A DNA stretch of 39,080 nucleotides from a virus. Below are positions 6,234-15,226 of the stretch, in pieces. Where the stretch lies: positions 1 to 39,080 of IMG/VR virus record IMGVR_UViG_3300044766_000043, one strand, 5' to 3'. The notes under the pieces were generated by a model that saw nothing but the letters and a program-made list of their open reading frames with translations, was not told where the DNA came from and ran no database searches. The translations under genes were made by a program, and so were the position numbers. Numbering within the stretch: the stretch's first letter is position 1; each line of letters starts with the position of its first letter.

Positions 6234-6448
6234 TCTTCGCCCGGCTTCCGAAAGGGATGAAGGACGTCGGGAATCGCCTGGTTCCAGGATTCTCGGCGCT
6301 GTTTGCATCCCCCGCAACCCTGGACATTCGTCCCGGCGATCGCATCGATCCCGCGGGCGATCGGCTGGAAGATGACATGCGCGACGTCGCCCAGGCCGCG
6401 CGTCGCCGGCGGATTTTTCAGATGGAATTCGTTTCTGTGGATGATCAT
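6206..6448 (-). CDS. Small CGGCKxRRE-type phage protein
   Basis: 80 residues from ATG 6448 (MIIHRNEF), with an AAGG Shine-Dalgarno-like run upstream; an ATG at 6523 would extend it. The motif GCGGCKQRRESWNQ, preceded by a GLGDV helix, recurs in small phage proteins often placed near lysis or replication genes. House codons (ATC GCC, GAA, CTT CAT) strongly favour this strand over the + strand frames. It lies alone between rightward genes, so it must have its own promoter or be read from far to the right. Function unknown. Confidence 0.7.
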   Translation of the reverse strand: MIIHRNEFHLKNPPATRGLGDVAHVIFQPIARGIDAIAGTNVQGCGGCKQRRESWNQAIPDVLHPFRKPGEDQTSNPNAL

Positions 6449-6521
6449 GTCCGTCAAACCTTGCCGGCGAATTCCCCCTTTACAATTCGATTTTCTGGGC
6501 CGATTGGTTGCCTGAGTTGCC

Positions 6522-6908
6522 ATGATCGATCCCGAATCAATGTCCGACGGCCGGACGCCCGCTTCCGAACTGGAAGCCAAAGAAGAAGCAAAGGATCGGC
6601 CGGCGGAAGACTATTCGGCCGCGGTCGGTCGCGTCCTGTCCTGGTTCCTGGAAGGGCAAAGCCTGGCGCAAATCGGCCTTCGCGTCCTGGTCGCAACGCA
6701 TAAGCTTCGCCCGGATCTGATCGGCGGGATCAGCTTCCAGCAGATTTCCCAGATGGCCGGCTTCGGTCGGTCCGCGGCCCATAATCTGTCGACCGAATTC
6801 GAACGCAATTTTCCCGTCCGCGGGATTCACGATCGGTCGACGCTGGCCCGAGCCCATTATCGCGAAAGCCATCAGAAGACGGCGCGCGGCCGGCGCGCGG
6901 GAAGGTGA
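6522..6908 (+). CDS. Helix-turn-helix-like protein
   Basis: 128 residues from ATG 6522; ATG 6540 (MSDGRTP) is an alternative. The C-terminal half, SFQQISQMAGFGRSAAHNL, looks like an HTH in which the second helix carries GRSAAHN. It is probably DNA-binding and either the first late-operon gene or a regulator of it. A TACAAT hexamer at 6481 is a possible -10 but lacks a well-spaced -35. It ends 4 bp before the next gene. Confidence 0.6.
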   Translation: MIDPESMSDGRTPASELEAKEEAKDRPAEDYSAAVGRVLSWFLEGQSLAQIGLRVLVATHKLRPDLIGGISFQQISQMAGFGRSAAHNLSTEFERNFPVRGIHDRSTLARAHYRESHQKTARGRRAGR

Positions 6909-6912
6909 CGCC

Positions 6913-7269
6913 ATGTCGCAACCGGATCAACGCTTCGACGCTTTCGCGCTGATGCAGCGCGGCGAACCCCTGGCGTTCCAGATCGCCCGCGGCCGGCGCA
7001 ATGGTCATCCCGTCAGCCTGGTCTGTTTCGCGATCGACGCGCGGCTTCACGAATGGGAACGCGAAGACATCGAACACGCGATCAAAGTCGCCCTGGAAAT
7101 GAACCTGATCCGCTTTCGCGATCGATGGCTTCGGAATTCGCTGGCGCAACTCTGGACGAAATCCGGGGGATTGCGCCCGCCTCAATGCTGGGTCGAAATG
7201 AAGAAACGCTTCATCGACGACCGGCTGAAGGCCGATCAGATCATCGCAGAGAAAACGGAAGGGAACTGA
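6913..7269 (+). CDS. Hypothetical protein
   Basis: 118 residues preceded by a GGTGA ribosome site. It is rich in Arg, Trp and hydrophobics with a basic C-terminus, and has no cysteines of note beyond two. It sits between the HTH protein and the DUF3102-like protein with 2-4 bp gaps, so it is part of the same transcript. I do not recognise the family. Confidence 0.6.
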   Translation: MSQPDQRFDAFALMQRGEPLAFQIARGRRNGHPVSLVCFAIDARLHEWEREDIEHAIKVALEMNLIRFRDRWLRNSLAQLWTKSGGLRPPQCWVEMKKRFIDDRLKADQIIAEKTEGN

Positions 7270-7271
7270 CC

Positions 7272-7871
7272 ATGGCAAAAAACGAACAGATCGAACAGTT
7301 GCGGGACGACACGATCGTCCGCGGCCGGCAGGACCGCATCATCCACCTGGCAAAAAAAGCGTCCGCTTATGCCGGGCAGACACGCAAGCGGGCGCGCGCT
7401 TCCATCCAGGCGGCGATCGATTGCGGCAAACTATTGCTGGAAGAGAAGGCCATGATCGAAGAGAAATATCAGCGGACGCGCGGCTTCTGGGTCCAGTATT
7501 TCGACACGACCTTTGCCCGGCATCTGGACATCAGGACGGGTCAACGCTGGATGAACCTAGCGCGCCATGTCATCGAAGGAAAGATCCCCGAAGAGAACAT
7601 CATGCGGATCGGCGTCCTGTCCCTGGGAATGATGCCGTCGAAGATCCATCCTGATCTGGCGGGCGATCATCACATCGGACGCATCCAGTCCCATCTGTTT
7701 TTCGTCAACCGGTTCGACGTTTGGCGCCGATCCTTCCAGGAAGGTCATGCCCCGGGGGCCCTGACCGATGGGGAACGTCAACAGTTGAAGGCCGACTTCC
7801 GTCCAGTCATCGACTTCTTCCTCGCGTTCGGACTCATCGATGGGATCAACGCAATCGACAAGCCGCAATAG
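7272..7871 (+). CDS. DUF3102-like phage protein
   Basis: 199 residues from ATG 7272, preceded by GGAAGGGA. The central segment (IQAAIDCGKLLLEEKAMI, then FWVQYFDTTF, then GQRWMNLAR) fits the DUF3102-type pattern: an A-x-x-x-G-x-x-L-x-x-x-K helix followed by a Trp-containing helix and a helix ending in R/H. Such proteins occur in phages and mobile elements and are thought to bind DNA, but the role is unproven. It is the last gene before the HNH endonuclease insertion. Confidence 0.6.
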   Translation: MAKNEQIEQLRDDTIVRGRQDRIIHLAKKASAYAGQTRKRARASIQAAIDCGKLLLEEKAMIEEKYQRTRGFWVQYFDTTFARHLDIRTGQRWMNLARHVIEGKIPEENIMRIGVLSLGMMPSKIHPDLAGDHHIGRIQSHLFFVNRFDVWRRSFQEGHAPGALTDGERQQLKADFRPVIDFFLAFGLIDGINAIDKPQ

Positions 7872-7891
7872 ATCAACGCGATGAAGACGAC

Positions 7892-8515
7892 ATGTCGCCT
7901 AAGTCCATGACTAGAATCGCCGCAGAAGATCGAAGCCCGTCGCTTTGCTACTATTACGCCCATTTGACTGATCGATGTGAAGCCGGAAAGACCAGGGCCG
8001 CGGCGATCTGGGAAGCGCACAAATCAGATCCGGCCTTTCGAGAAAAGAAAAGGGCGATCACTCGCGCCTGGCGGAAGCTGAACCGATCAAAGCACCGCGC
8101 GGGATGCGTGAAATGGAAGATGGAAAATCCCGCGCGATGGCGCGAATTACAGAGAAGACAAAAGAAGAAGATCGCAGCGAAGATAGCGTCGAATCAGCGG
8201 CATCGGTTGCGCCATCTCTTCGACAATGATCGGGCGTCAGTAAGAGTATTGCCAAACCTAATTGGATGCACTCCAAAAACTTTGCTGGCCCACATCAGCG
8301 CACAGTTTCAGCCGGGCATGGCTTGGAGCAATTACGGGGCCTGGGTCGTCGATCATCGACGTCCAGTCTGTTCCTTCGATCTGCATGATGTAGATCAGGT
8401 GCGGCAATGCTTTTGCTTCCTCAACCTTCAACCCCTTTGGGACAAAGAGAACAAAGCCAAGGCCAAAGAAGAAAGGGATCTATATCCGCAAGACCAGGCG
8501 GCGGCAGGGGCCTAA
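7892..8515 (+). CDS. HNH endonuclease, probably a mobile (homing-type) gene
   Basis: 207 residues from ATG 7892. The C-terminal HNH core is clear: VVDHRRPVCSFDL, then CFLNLQPLWDKENKAK (about residues 150-195). The N-terminal half is very basic and likely binds DNA. It uses AGA arginine and AT-richer codons that neighbours avoid, so it looks recently acquired. It lies just upstream of TerS, a common site for HNH genes, which may either be selfish or assist cohesive-end packaging. The 126 bp after it contain no clear terminator. Confidence 0.8.
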   Translation: MSPKSMTRIAAEDRSPSLCYYYAHLTDRCEAGKTRAAAIWEAHKSDPAFREKKRAITRAWRKLNRSKHRAGCVKWKMENPARWRELQRRQKKKIAAKIASNQRHRLRHLFDNDRASVRVLPNLIGCTPKTLLAHISAQFQPGMAWSNYGAWVVDHRRPVCSFDLHDVDQVRQCFCFLNLQPLWDKENKAKAKEERDLYPQDQAAAGA

Positions 8516-8641
8516 GTAGCTTAATGTCATGGGGACCCACTGCCCCAGGAAGGAATCTTTTTACAATCCTGCCCTGTCTAGGTATCGCGAAGCCCCGTCC
8601 TTTTCTTGTGTGGCCCAGAAAACCTTTTTTTACATTTACAG

Positions 8642-9244
8642 ATGAAGCCAAAAGTTCACCATAAGACGTTACAAAAGCGGCGGATTCATAAGCCATTGAA
8701 GAAGCGTAAGTCCGCGGCCGTCCAGCCGCGGAAGCATTTGACGGCCCGCCGACGGATCCGGCGCCGGCCCAGGCGGATCCCCCAGGCCCCGCTTCGGGCC
8801 CGGAAGCTTCAACTGGCGATCATGCTGAAGATCAGCCGGCCGACCCTGGACGCATACCTGACGATGCAAGGGTCGCCGGTCCCGGATGAATCCAGGACTT
8901 ACGACGTCGAAGCGGTCGCCGAATTCATCAGCCAACAGGCGAAAACGGCCGCGGTCGACGCCAGCGCGAAGAACTACCGGATGGAAAAAACCAGGATGGA
9001 AGCGGAAAACCTGGCCTTCGACCTTCAGGTCAAGCGGGGCGAATTCTTCCGGAAGTCGGTCGCGATCCCGGTCTTCGCTGCCATGACCGCGGACCTGGTC
9101 GCGAACCTTCGGGAAAAGTTCGAAGCGGAACTTCCGCCCCGATATGTCGGCAAATCCCAGATTGAAAACGCCCAGATGAACCAGGTCGCCGTCGACCTGA
9201 TCATCGCCCGCTTCATCGCCGGCCAGAAACTTCCGACGGGATGA
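8642..9244 (+). CDS. Terminase small subunit (Nu1-like, probable)
   Basis: 200 residues from ATG 8642, a start without a clear Shine-Dalgarno. After a very basic N-terminus, an HTH-like segment (KLQLAIMLKISRPTLDAYL) suggests DNA recognition. A helical stretch follows (KNYRMEKTRMEAENLAFDL), and the C-terminus would contact TerL. Position, 7 bp before a GpA-type TerL, and size match lambda-type small subunits. It would bind the packaging site, which I could not locate. Confidence 0.7.
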   Translation: MKPKVHHKTLQKRRIHKPLKKRKSAAVQPRKHLTARRRIRRRPRRIPQAPLRARKLQLAIMLKISRPTLDAYLTMQGSPVPDESRTYDVEAVAEFISQQAKTAAVDASAKNYRMEKTRMEAENLAFDLQVKRGEFFRKSVAIPVFAAMTADLVANLREKFEAELPPRYVGKSQIENAQMNQVAVDLIIARFIAGQKLPTG

Positions 9245-9251
9245 CCAGGTC

Positions 9252-11093
9252 ATGACCGAAGACGAAATCAGTTTCGACCGGGCGGTCCGCGGAACCTGCC
9301 AGGCCCCCGACCGGCGGGAAGTCTGGGCCTGGGGCGCCGAATTCATGGACTTCGGGTCGACCGAAGCGTTCAAAGGCCATTACAACGTCGAAAACACGCC
9401 CTGGACCCGGGACTTCCTTCGGGCCTTCCGGGATCCCTATGTCCGCGAACTGACCTTCATCGGCCCGCCCCAGGAATCCGGGAAGACCTTCGCGGCCGAA
9501 ATCGCCCTTCTTTACCGCGCGTGCAATCAGCCCGCGAAGATGGCGTTCAACACAACGACGAACGTGAAGGCCGACGGCTTCGCGGAAACGAAATGGAAGT
9601 CGGCGATGTCAGCCTGTTCGAAGATCAGCGACCGGTTTTCAGGCGACCGGCATCAGAAGAAGCGTCGCCGGATCGTTTTCAAAGACGGATCCTTCCTGAT
9701 CATCCAAGGGGCCGAAACGCCGGGCAACCGGCAAAGCGATTCGATCGAAGTCCAGGTCAACGACGAAGTCGCCCTTTGGGAACGGCCCTGGTTAGCCCAG
9801 ATGCACAACCGGCTGCGGGCCTATCGGGAAACCCGGAAGATCGTGAACATCAGTTTCGGGGGCGTGAAGGGGACGGAAATCCATGAACATTTCCAGGCCG
9901 GAACGCAAAACGAATGGTCGCATGTCTGCCCGGCTTGCGGCCGGCCTTTCCAGTACGTTTTCGACAACCGGTCGCCGGCGTGCAATATCAAGTTCGATCT
10001 GGCGAAGGCGGTCCTTCATCCGAACGGGTCCCTGGATCTCCGGGAATTCGCGAAGACTGTCTTCGTCTTCTGTCAGAATCCGGTTTGCGGCCAGCGGTTC
10101 GAATGGTCGGCCGACCTGATGGCGCAACTGAACAGTCGCGGCGTTTATGTCCCGATGAACCCCGGCGCCAGCCGGGAAGTTGAATCCTTTCACGTCAACG
10201 CCTTCGCGATCGGCCGGCGACCCTGGGCGCAAATCCTGGAACCCTGGGTCCGGATGAACCTGAAGGGGACGATCTTCGCGATGGAAGTCCTGAAGGAATT
10301 CGTCCAGATGGAACTGGCGGAATTCTGGGAAGACCGGCCGATCATCGTTTCGACGGACCTGAAGCTGGCGACCTATCTTCGCGCCGAAATGATCAAGCCC
10401 GGAGCCTGGCCGGACGAATGGGTCCGGATGATGGCGGTCGACAATCAGCGGGGCCAACACGGCGACATCCCGCATCGATGGTTTGTCTGTCGGGCCTTCG
10501 CCCGGGACGGCCGGACCCGCCTGGTCGATTGCGGCCGGCTGAACGAATGGGAACAGGTCCGGGAAAAACAGCATGAACTGGGGATCCCGGACTGGACCGC
10601 GGAACGGCCGGGCCCCTGGGTGGTCGTCGATCGCGCTTATGATCCGACCCAGGTCGACGAAGTCTGTTCGCGCTTCAAGTGGTTCGGGATGCTGGGCCAG
10701 CCGACGGACGAATTCGTTCACGGCCCCCGGTCCCCCTATGCGGAGCAAAGGATGTTTTTCAGCGAACCGCGGGCGATCGACATCGGCTTCGGAACCGCGG
10801 AAGCCGGGCGCAACTTCGCCGTCTATCATCTTTGGTCTTCGGAGCGGATCCAGGACTTGCTGGCCGCGATCCGCCAGAACGCCGAACAGTTCGCCCTTCC
10901 GTCCGACTTGATGGAATTCGCGCCGGAATACGCCGACCATATAAATTCCCATCGACAGACGATGAAGATGACGCCGGCCGGCCAGGAAAAACTGACCTGG
11001 GTCAAGATCGGCGGCTGGCCGGATCACCTTTACGATTGCGAATCGATGCTGGTCGTCCTGGGCCTGATGGCCGGCGTCTTTCAAAGACCATGA
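9252..11093 (+). CDS. Terminase large subunit, GpA family
   Basis: 613 residues. A Walker-A-like GPPQESGKT lies at 71-79, and a Walker-B-like segment ends in VNDE near 169-172. A Zn-type cysteine set follows (Cys226, Cys229, Cys274, Cys279). The C-terminal nuclease domain begins near MMAVDNQRG (about 394) and contains VVVDRAYD and LYDCESM. These features fit the lambda gpA type (ATPase translocase plus endonuclease), which cuts and packages DNA into proheads. Its stop overlaps the glycosyltransferase start (ATGA), which is unusual because gpW normally follows. Confidence 0.92.
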   Translation: MTEDEISFDRAVRGTCQAPDRREVWAWGAEFMDFGSTEAFKGHYNVENTPWTRDFLRAFRDPYVRELTFIGPPQESGKTFAAEIALLYRACNQPAKMAFNTTTNVKADGFAETKWKSAMSACSKISDRFSGDRHQKKRRRIVFKDGSFLIIQGAETPGNRQSDSIEVQVNDEVALWERPWLAQMHNRLRAYRETRKIVNISFGGVKGTEIHEHFQAGTQNEWSHVCPACGRPFQYVFDNRSPACNIKFDLAKAVLHPNGSLDLREFAKTVFVFCQNPVCGQRFEWSADLMAQLNSRGVYVPMNPGASREVESFHVNAFAIGRRPWAQILEPWVRMNLKGTIFAMEVLKEFVQMELAEFWEDRPIIVSTDLKLATYLRAEMIKPGAWPDEWVRMMAVDNQRGQHGDIPHRWFVCRAFARDGRTRLVDCGRLNEWEQVREKQHELGIPDWTAERPGPWVVVDRAYDPTQVDEVCSRFKWFGMLGQPTDEFVHGPRSPYAEQRMFFSEPRAIDIGFGTAEAGRNFAVYHLWSSERIQDLLAAIRQNAEQFALPSDLMEFAPEYADHINSHRQTMKMTPAGQEKLTWVKIGGWPDHLYDCESMLVVLGLMAGVFQRP

Positions 11094-11812
11094 TCATCAC
11101 CGCGCAATGCTTCTTTAACGAACTGGACCTGTTCGAAATCAAGTGCGCTGAACTGGCCGGCCTGGTCGACGCGCACGTCGTCCTGGAAGCGACGACGACT
11201 TTTTGCGGGGCCCCGAAGCCCCTTCATTTCGCCGAACACCGCGGTCGCTTCGCCGGGTTCACGATCATCCATCAGGCGATCGATCTTCCCTCCGTCGGAT
11301 CGGGATGGGATCGGGAATATTTTCAACGCCAGGCTTTGCTGGCCCTGGTCAAATCGGTCCGGCCGGAAATCGTGATCTGGGTCGACGCCGACGAACTTCC
11401 CCGGGCCAGCACAATCGAACGCTTCCGGGCGACAAAGCTGAAGATCGCGACGATCGAAATGGATCAGCTTCTTTTTTTCTTCAACCGGATCGATCTGAGG
11501 GATACGCCCTGGACGAACGGGAAGATCGAATTCCTTCATCCGTCCCGACACGGCTGTCCGAACCGGGTCGAACCGGCGCCCGGGATCCCGGATGCCGGCT
11601 GGCATTTCGAATTTTTCGGCGACCGGCCGACCTTGCTGGCGAAGCTGGCGGCGACTTCGCACGCCCCCGAACCCGGATCGGTCGACATGCGGGCGAAGGT
11701 TTCGGCGGGCCAGTTGCCCGGGATCGAACGGACCTTCCCTTATCCCGAAGAGAAGATCCCGCAATATGTCCGGGCCAGCCGCGGCCGGTTCGCAACCTGG
11801 TTTCATCCATGA
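11090..11812 (+). CDS. GT17-like glycosyltransferase
   Basis: 240 residues. The N-terminus ITAQCFFNELDLFEIKCAEL, followed by VDAHVVLEATTTF and an AP-KPLHF segment, is characteristic of glycosyltransferase family 17 (beta-1,4-N-acetylglucosaminyl-transfer type). A VDADELP acidic motif follows near residue 100. In phages such enzymes can modify virion or host surface glycans, or rarely DNA; substrate unknown here. It is embedded between terL and the gpW-like gene with 4-bp overlaps on both sides and has house codon use, so it has been resident long enough to share the genome's bias. Confidence 0.8.
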   Translation: MIITAQCFFNELDLFEIKCAELAGLVDAHVVLEATTTFCGAPKPLHFAEHRGRFAGFTIIHQAIDLPSVGSGWDREYFQRQALLALVKSVRPEIVIWVDADELPRASTIERFRATKLKIATIEMDQLLFFFNRIDLRDTPWTNGKIEFLHPSRHGCPNRVEPAPGIPDAGWHFEFFGDRPTLLAKLAATSHAPEPGSVDMRAKVSAGQLPGIERTFPYPEEKIPQYVRASRGRFATWFHP

Positions 11813-13323
11813 AACGCTTCCCGAAGACCTTCGTCCAGTTAGGCCGCGCGGGCGACCTGTTAAACATCCTTCCCCTGGTCAAACACGAATTCCAGAAGCA
11901 TAAGATCCGGCCGCGGATCATGGTCGCTAGGGAATTCGCCGACATCCTGGACGGCGTCAAATACGCGGAACCCCTGATCTGGCCGGGCCGGTTTGAAGAC
12001 GTGAAGCCCGCGGTCTGGACCGCCGGGCGCCAGAAGGGCGACCTGGTCATCCCGCAAATCTACGGACATGATTGGTCGCCGGCAAAGCTTTGCACGTCCT
12101 TCGTCCGGGATTCCTGGCGGGTCGCCGGCGCTGATGTCCCCTGGGGATCGCTCCCCCTGGAATTCGACCGGCGGGACCGCGAAGGCGCGCGGACGGTCCT
12201 TCGTCATTTCGGCGTTTGCCCGGATGGCCGGCCTTTCGTCCTTCTGGCGGTCGACGCCATGTCATCCCCCTTCACCGGCGCGCTGTCCCTGAAGGCCCTG
12301 TTAAGCTATTCGCTGAAGGACTTCCGGATCATCAATCTGGCCGGATACCGGGCCCGGCATGTCTTCGACTTGCTGGATCTGTTCGATCGGGCCCATTGCC
12401 TTGTCACGGTCGACGCCGGCCTTCTTCACCTGGCGCACGCTTCCCGGGTTCCCGTCGTCACCCTGGTCGAATCCCATCCGACGCGCTGGCATGGGTCGGC
12501 CTGGCGCCCGCATCATGTCGCCCGCTTCCTTTATGATGATTTCCCGGCTTGCGAACGGGCCCTGGTCGACGCCGTCGTCAACGCCCGGGCGCCCAGCTAT
12601 CGGCCGACGATCATTCACGCCTGGACCGAATACCGCGGACAGACGATGGACGACGACACCGCCCGCCGGACGGCCCTTGCGCGAAAGTCCTGGGCCCCGG
12701 AATATCAGACCGGATACTGGATCGAACGGCGCTTCAGCCGGCGGAATTCGGCCCGGGATTCCCGCGGGATCGGGGATCCCCGGGGCGTTCCCTATGTCCG
12801 CGACGTCATCGACCATGCGATGATCATCGCCCGCAAGCCTTCCGACATCATCGCCCTGACAAACGCCGACGTCGGTTTCACGCCCGGCCTGACCGGCTGG
12901 ATCCTTCAGGCCGTCCGGCGACATGGCGCGGCCTTCGCCCATCGCTGGGATTTCGACCGCCTGGACCGGCTTTGCCTGTCGGAAGCGGAAGTGATGACCC
13001 AGGCGAAGTTTTACGTCGGGACGGACGCCTTCTTCTTTTCGGTCGCATGGTGGAAACAATACGGGCCCGAATTCCCGGACATGCTGATCGGCCGCGAACA
13101 TTGGGATGAAGTCTTCCGGCAACTGATCAAACGATATGCCGGCGTCCAGCTTGCCGGGGCGATCTATCATGAACGCCATCCGTCCTTCTGGGAACGGATG
13201 GACCAGCACGCGACGAACCGCGGCAACTGGCATAACACAAATCTAACGAAGTCCTGGTTTGCCCGGACCGGTTATCGGCCGATGGATTCTGAATGGTGGA
13301 AGGTCCCGGTCGATAACTTTTGA
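11809..13323 (+). CDS. Two-domain glycosyltransferase (GT9-like plus second GT-like domain)
   Basis: 504 residues. Residues 1-260 resemble heptosyltransferase-type GT-B enzymes: QLGRAGDLLNILP at 10-22, and VTVDAGLLHLAHASRVPVV at 199-217, the nucleotide-sugar-binding half. Residues 290-504 look like a separate domain with ALTNADVGF (349-357), YVGTDAFFF and IGREHWDE, like a small GT-A-type module. Both domains in one chain suggest sequential sugar additions or bifunctional modification. It overlaps the GT17-like gene (ATGA) and precedes the gpW-like gene, so it is co-expressed with packaging and capsid genes. Substrate unknown. Confidence 0.75.
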   Translation: MKRFPKTFVQLGRAGDLLNILPLVKHEFQKHKIRPRIMVAREFADILDGVKYAEPLIWPGRFEDVKPAVWTAGRQKGDLVIPQIYGHDWSPAKLCTSFVRDSWRVAGADVPWGSLPLEFDRRDREGARTVLRHFGVCPDGRPFVLLAVDAMSSPFTGALSLKALLSYSLKDFRIINLAGYRARHVFDLLDLFDRAHCLVTVDAGLLHLAHASRVPVVTLVESHPTRWHGSAWRPHHVARFLYDDFPACERALVDAVVNARAPSYRPTIIHAWTEYRGQTMDDDTARRTALARKSWAPEYQTGYWIERRFSRRNSARDSRGIGDPRGVPYVRDVIDHAMIIARKPSDIIALTNADVGFTPGLTGWILQAVRRHGAAFAHRWDFDRLDRLCLSEAEVMTQAKFYVGTDAFFFSVAWWKQYGPEFPDMLIGREHWDEVFRQLIKRYAGVQLAGAIYHERHPSFWERMDQHATNRGNWHNTNLTKSWFARTGYRPMDSEWWKVPVDNF

Positions 13324-13355
13324 CCGCCTGAAGGTGGACATGGCCGGGAAGGCTG

Positions 13356-13643
13356 ATGGCAACCCCGGTCCTAGACTTTGGCAGCTTCACGACCGCAGAG
13401 AAGGCGAACCTTCTGGCGGTCGCCAAAGCTGAATATTTGCGGCGAATCGTCACCGGTCGCGTGACCCAGGGATCTTCCGCGGCCCAAAGCTACGGCATCG
13501 ACCTGATGCAAATCGGCGACCTGATCCGCCTGATCAACGGCCTGACGGTCGACCTGGGCCTTCAGACGGTCGAAACCCGGGTCCGGCCGGTCTTCAACCA
13601 GGGGCCCGCGATCGGCCCGACGAACCCCATCGGATTTATATGA
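13356..13643 (+). CDS. gpW-like head-tail joining protein
   Basis: 95 residues, preceded by GGAAGG. Small size and placement after terL and its cargo but directly before the portal (4-bp overlap) match the lambda A-W-B order. The helix-loop text (EKANLLAVAKAEYLRRI, then IGDLIRLINGL) suits this head-completion family. The sequence match to gpW itself is loose, so this call is mostly positional. Confidence 0.65.
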   Translation: MATPVLDFGSFTTAEKANLLAVAKAEYLRRIVTGRVTQGSSAAQSYGIDLMQIGDLIRLINGLTVDLGLQTVETRVRPVFNQGPAIGPTNPIGFI

Positions 13644-15205
13644 GACTGACTGACCTGGCCTATTCGATGATCACCGGATCCTGGAAGCTGGACCGGCTTC
13701 GCGCAAAGGAATTCCTGGCGCTGGAACAGCGTCGCGATCGCCTTCAGCTTTACGCCGGCGCGAATCCCGGCCTGAACCGGCCGATGCCGAACGTCCTGAA
13801 CACGCCGGAAGACTTCAAACAGGCTTATGAACGGATCGTCCTAATCCGCGCGGCCCGGCAATTGGAAGAAGACTTCCCCTTCATCGACGGGATCCTGGGC
13901 GATTTCGAAACCTTCGTCGTCGGCGAAATGCAATATCTTCCGAACACCGGGAACCCGGACGCCGACAAGGCGATCCGCGGCTTTCTGGACTGGCAATTCC
14001 AGTCCCCGGACCTGTCGGGGCGCCTGGACCTGGCGACGATCGCCCGCCTGGCGATCCGGACGAAGAAGCGGGACGGCGAAGCCGGCTTCAAACTGGTCGA
14101 CGTCGGCGACGCCCTGAAGATCCATTATTATTCCGCGGACCTGATCGGGAACCCCCTGGTCGGGGCGAACATCGGGCCCAGCAATTACAACGGAATTATC
14201 GTCGATGAAAACACCGGGGCCGTTGTCAATTTCGACCTATACAAGCGACTTCCGAAGCTCAACGCCTACGTCTTTCAGGAGCGGATCCCCGCAAACTGGT
14301 TTATTCATTTTTACGACCCTTTCCGCTTCGAACAATATCACGGCGTCACGGCGTTCAAAAACGCGATCGAACACGCCTTCGACATCGACCAGATCGTCGA
14401 ATTCACGAAGTTGAATATCAAATATAGGTCGGCCCAGCTTCCCTTCATCCAGAACGAACAGGGCCGGCCGCGCGGGACCGGGTACGAACCCCAGGCCCCG
14501 ACCCAGACGGGCCAGCCGGTCCCGATGAACGTCCAGGTCGACGGCGTCAACACGACCTTCATGAAGCTGGGGGAACAGGTCGTCGAATTCCCGAACGACT
14601 TCCCGAATCAGCAATTCCTTCCGGTCATCACGGAATTGAAGCGGGACATCGCCCTGGGGGCGAAGCTTCCCTTCGAATTCGTCTATCGGTCGGAAACCGG
14701 GGGCGTCGTCCAACGTTTCTACGTTTCGAAGGCGGAACGCACGTTCGACGAAGAGAAGCGGCAACTGAAGCGGACGCTTCTGGATCCCTTCAAAAACCGG
14801 ACGATCCAGAAGGGGATCGACACCGGCTTCCTGGACCTGTCCAGCTTCGGGAACCTGGCGACTTCACTGGACCGTTTCGGCGGATCCTGGTCCCTGGGCC
14901 GGTCGATTTCCGTCGACTATGGCCGGGAAACGAAGGCCGACATCGAATTGATCGACGCGGGCCTGATGTCGCCCGACGAACACGCGGCCGATAACGGCCG
15001 GAACATGGACGACATCCGGGCGTCGATCAAAAGCAACGCGACCGCGATCCTGAAGGACGCGAAGGAAATCGCGAAGGAATTGGATCTTCCGGTCGAAACC
15101 GTCCTTCCCTACCTGGTCAAGAAATTCCCGAACCAGCGGGGCCAGGCCGGGGGTGCCGGCGGGATGGGCGGGGAAGCCGGCGGGGCGACGACCGTCGTCG
15201 AATAG
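13640..15205 (+). CDS. Portal protein (lambda gpB type)
   Basis: 521 residues, the usual portal length. The N-terminal half carries the family's DFPFIDGIL/GDFETFVVG-like segment. The middle includes HYYSADLIG and a WFIHFYDPFRFEQYHG motif, typical of lambda-type portals (H-x-x-P-x-R-x-x-Q-x-R/H-G), then AIEHAFDIDQIVEF. The C-terminus is Gly/Ala rich. It forms the dodecameric channel at the capsid vertex and docks TerL. Confidence 0.9.
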   Translation: MRLTDLAYSMITGSWKLDRLRAKEFLALEQRRDRLQLYAGANPGLNRPMPNVLNTPEDFKQAYERIVLIRAARQLEEDFPFIDGILGDFETFVVGEMQYLPNTGNPDADKAIRGFLDWQFQSPDLSGRLDLATIARLAIRTKKRDGEAGFKLVDVGDALKIHYYSADLIGNPLVGANIGPSNYNGIIVDENTGAVVNFDLYKRLPKLNAYVFQERIPANWFIHFYDPFRFEQYHGVTAFKNAIEHAFDIDQIVEFTKLNIKYRSAQLPFIQNEQGRPRGTGYEPQAPTQTGQPVPMNVQVDGVNTTFMKLGEQVVEFPNDFPNQQFLPVITELKRDIALGAKLPFEFVYRSETGGVVQRFYVSKAERTFDEEKRQLKRTLLDPFKNRTIQKGIDTGFLDLSSFGNLATSLDRFGGSWSLGRSISVDYGRETKADIELIDAGLMSPDEHAADNGRNMDDIRASIKSNATAILKDAKEIAKELDLPVETVLPYLVKKFPNQRGQAGGAGGMGGEAGGATTVVE

Positions 15206-15226
15206 TGGACAGGGCCCGCTTCTTCG

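Noticed and set aside
6461-6486. Promoter TTGCCG to TACAAT before the late operon
   Set aside because: Spacer is only 14 bp.
5855-6703. 282-aa rightward ORF across the switch region
   Set aside because: Runs through two better-supported genes (5937 + and 6206 -) and has shadow-like Arg-rich text.
9792-11084. 430-aa antisense ORF opposite terL
   Set aside because: It is the shadow of the strongly biased GpA gene; residue composition is Arg/Asp/Gly-rich and lacks motifs.
12301-13233. 310-aa antisense ORF opposite the glycosyltransferase fusion
   Set aside because: Shadow frame produced by codon bias; no domain text.
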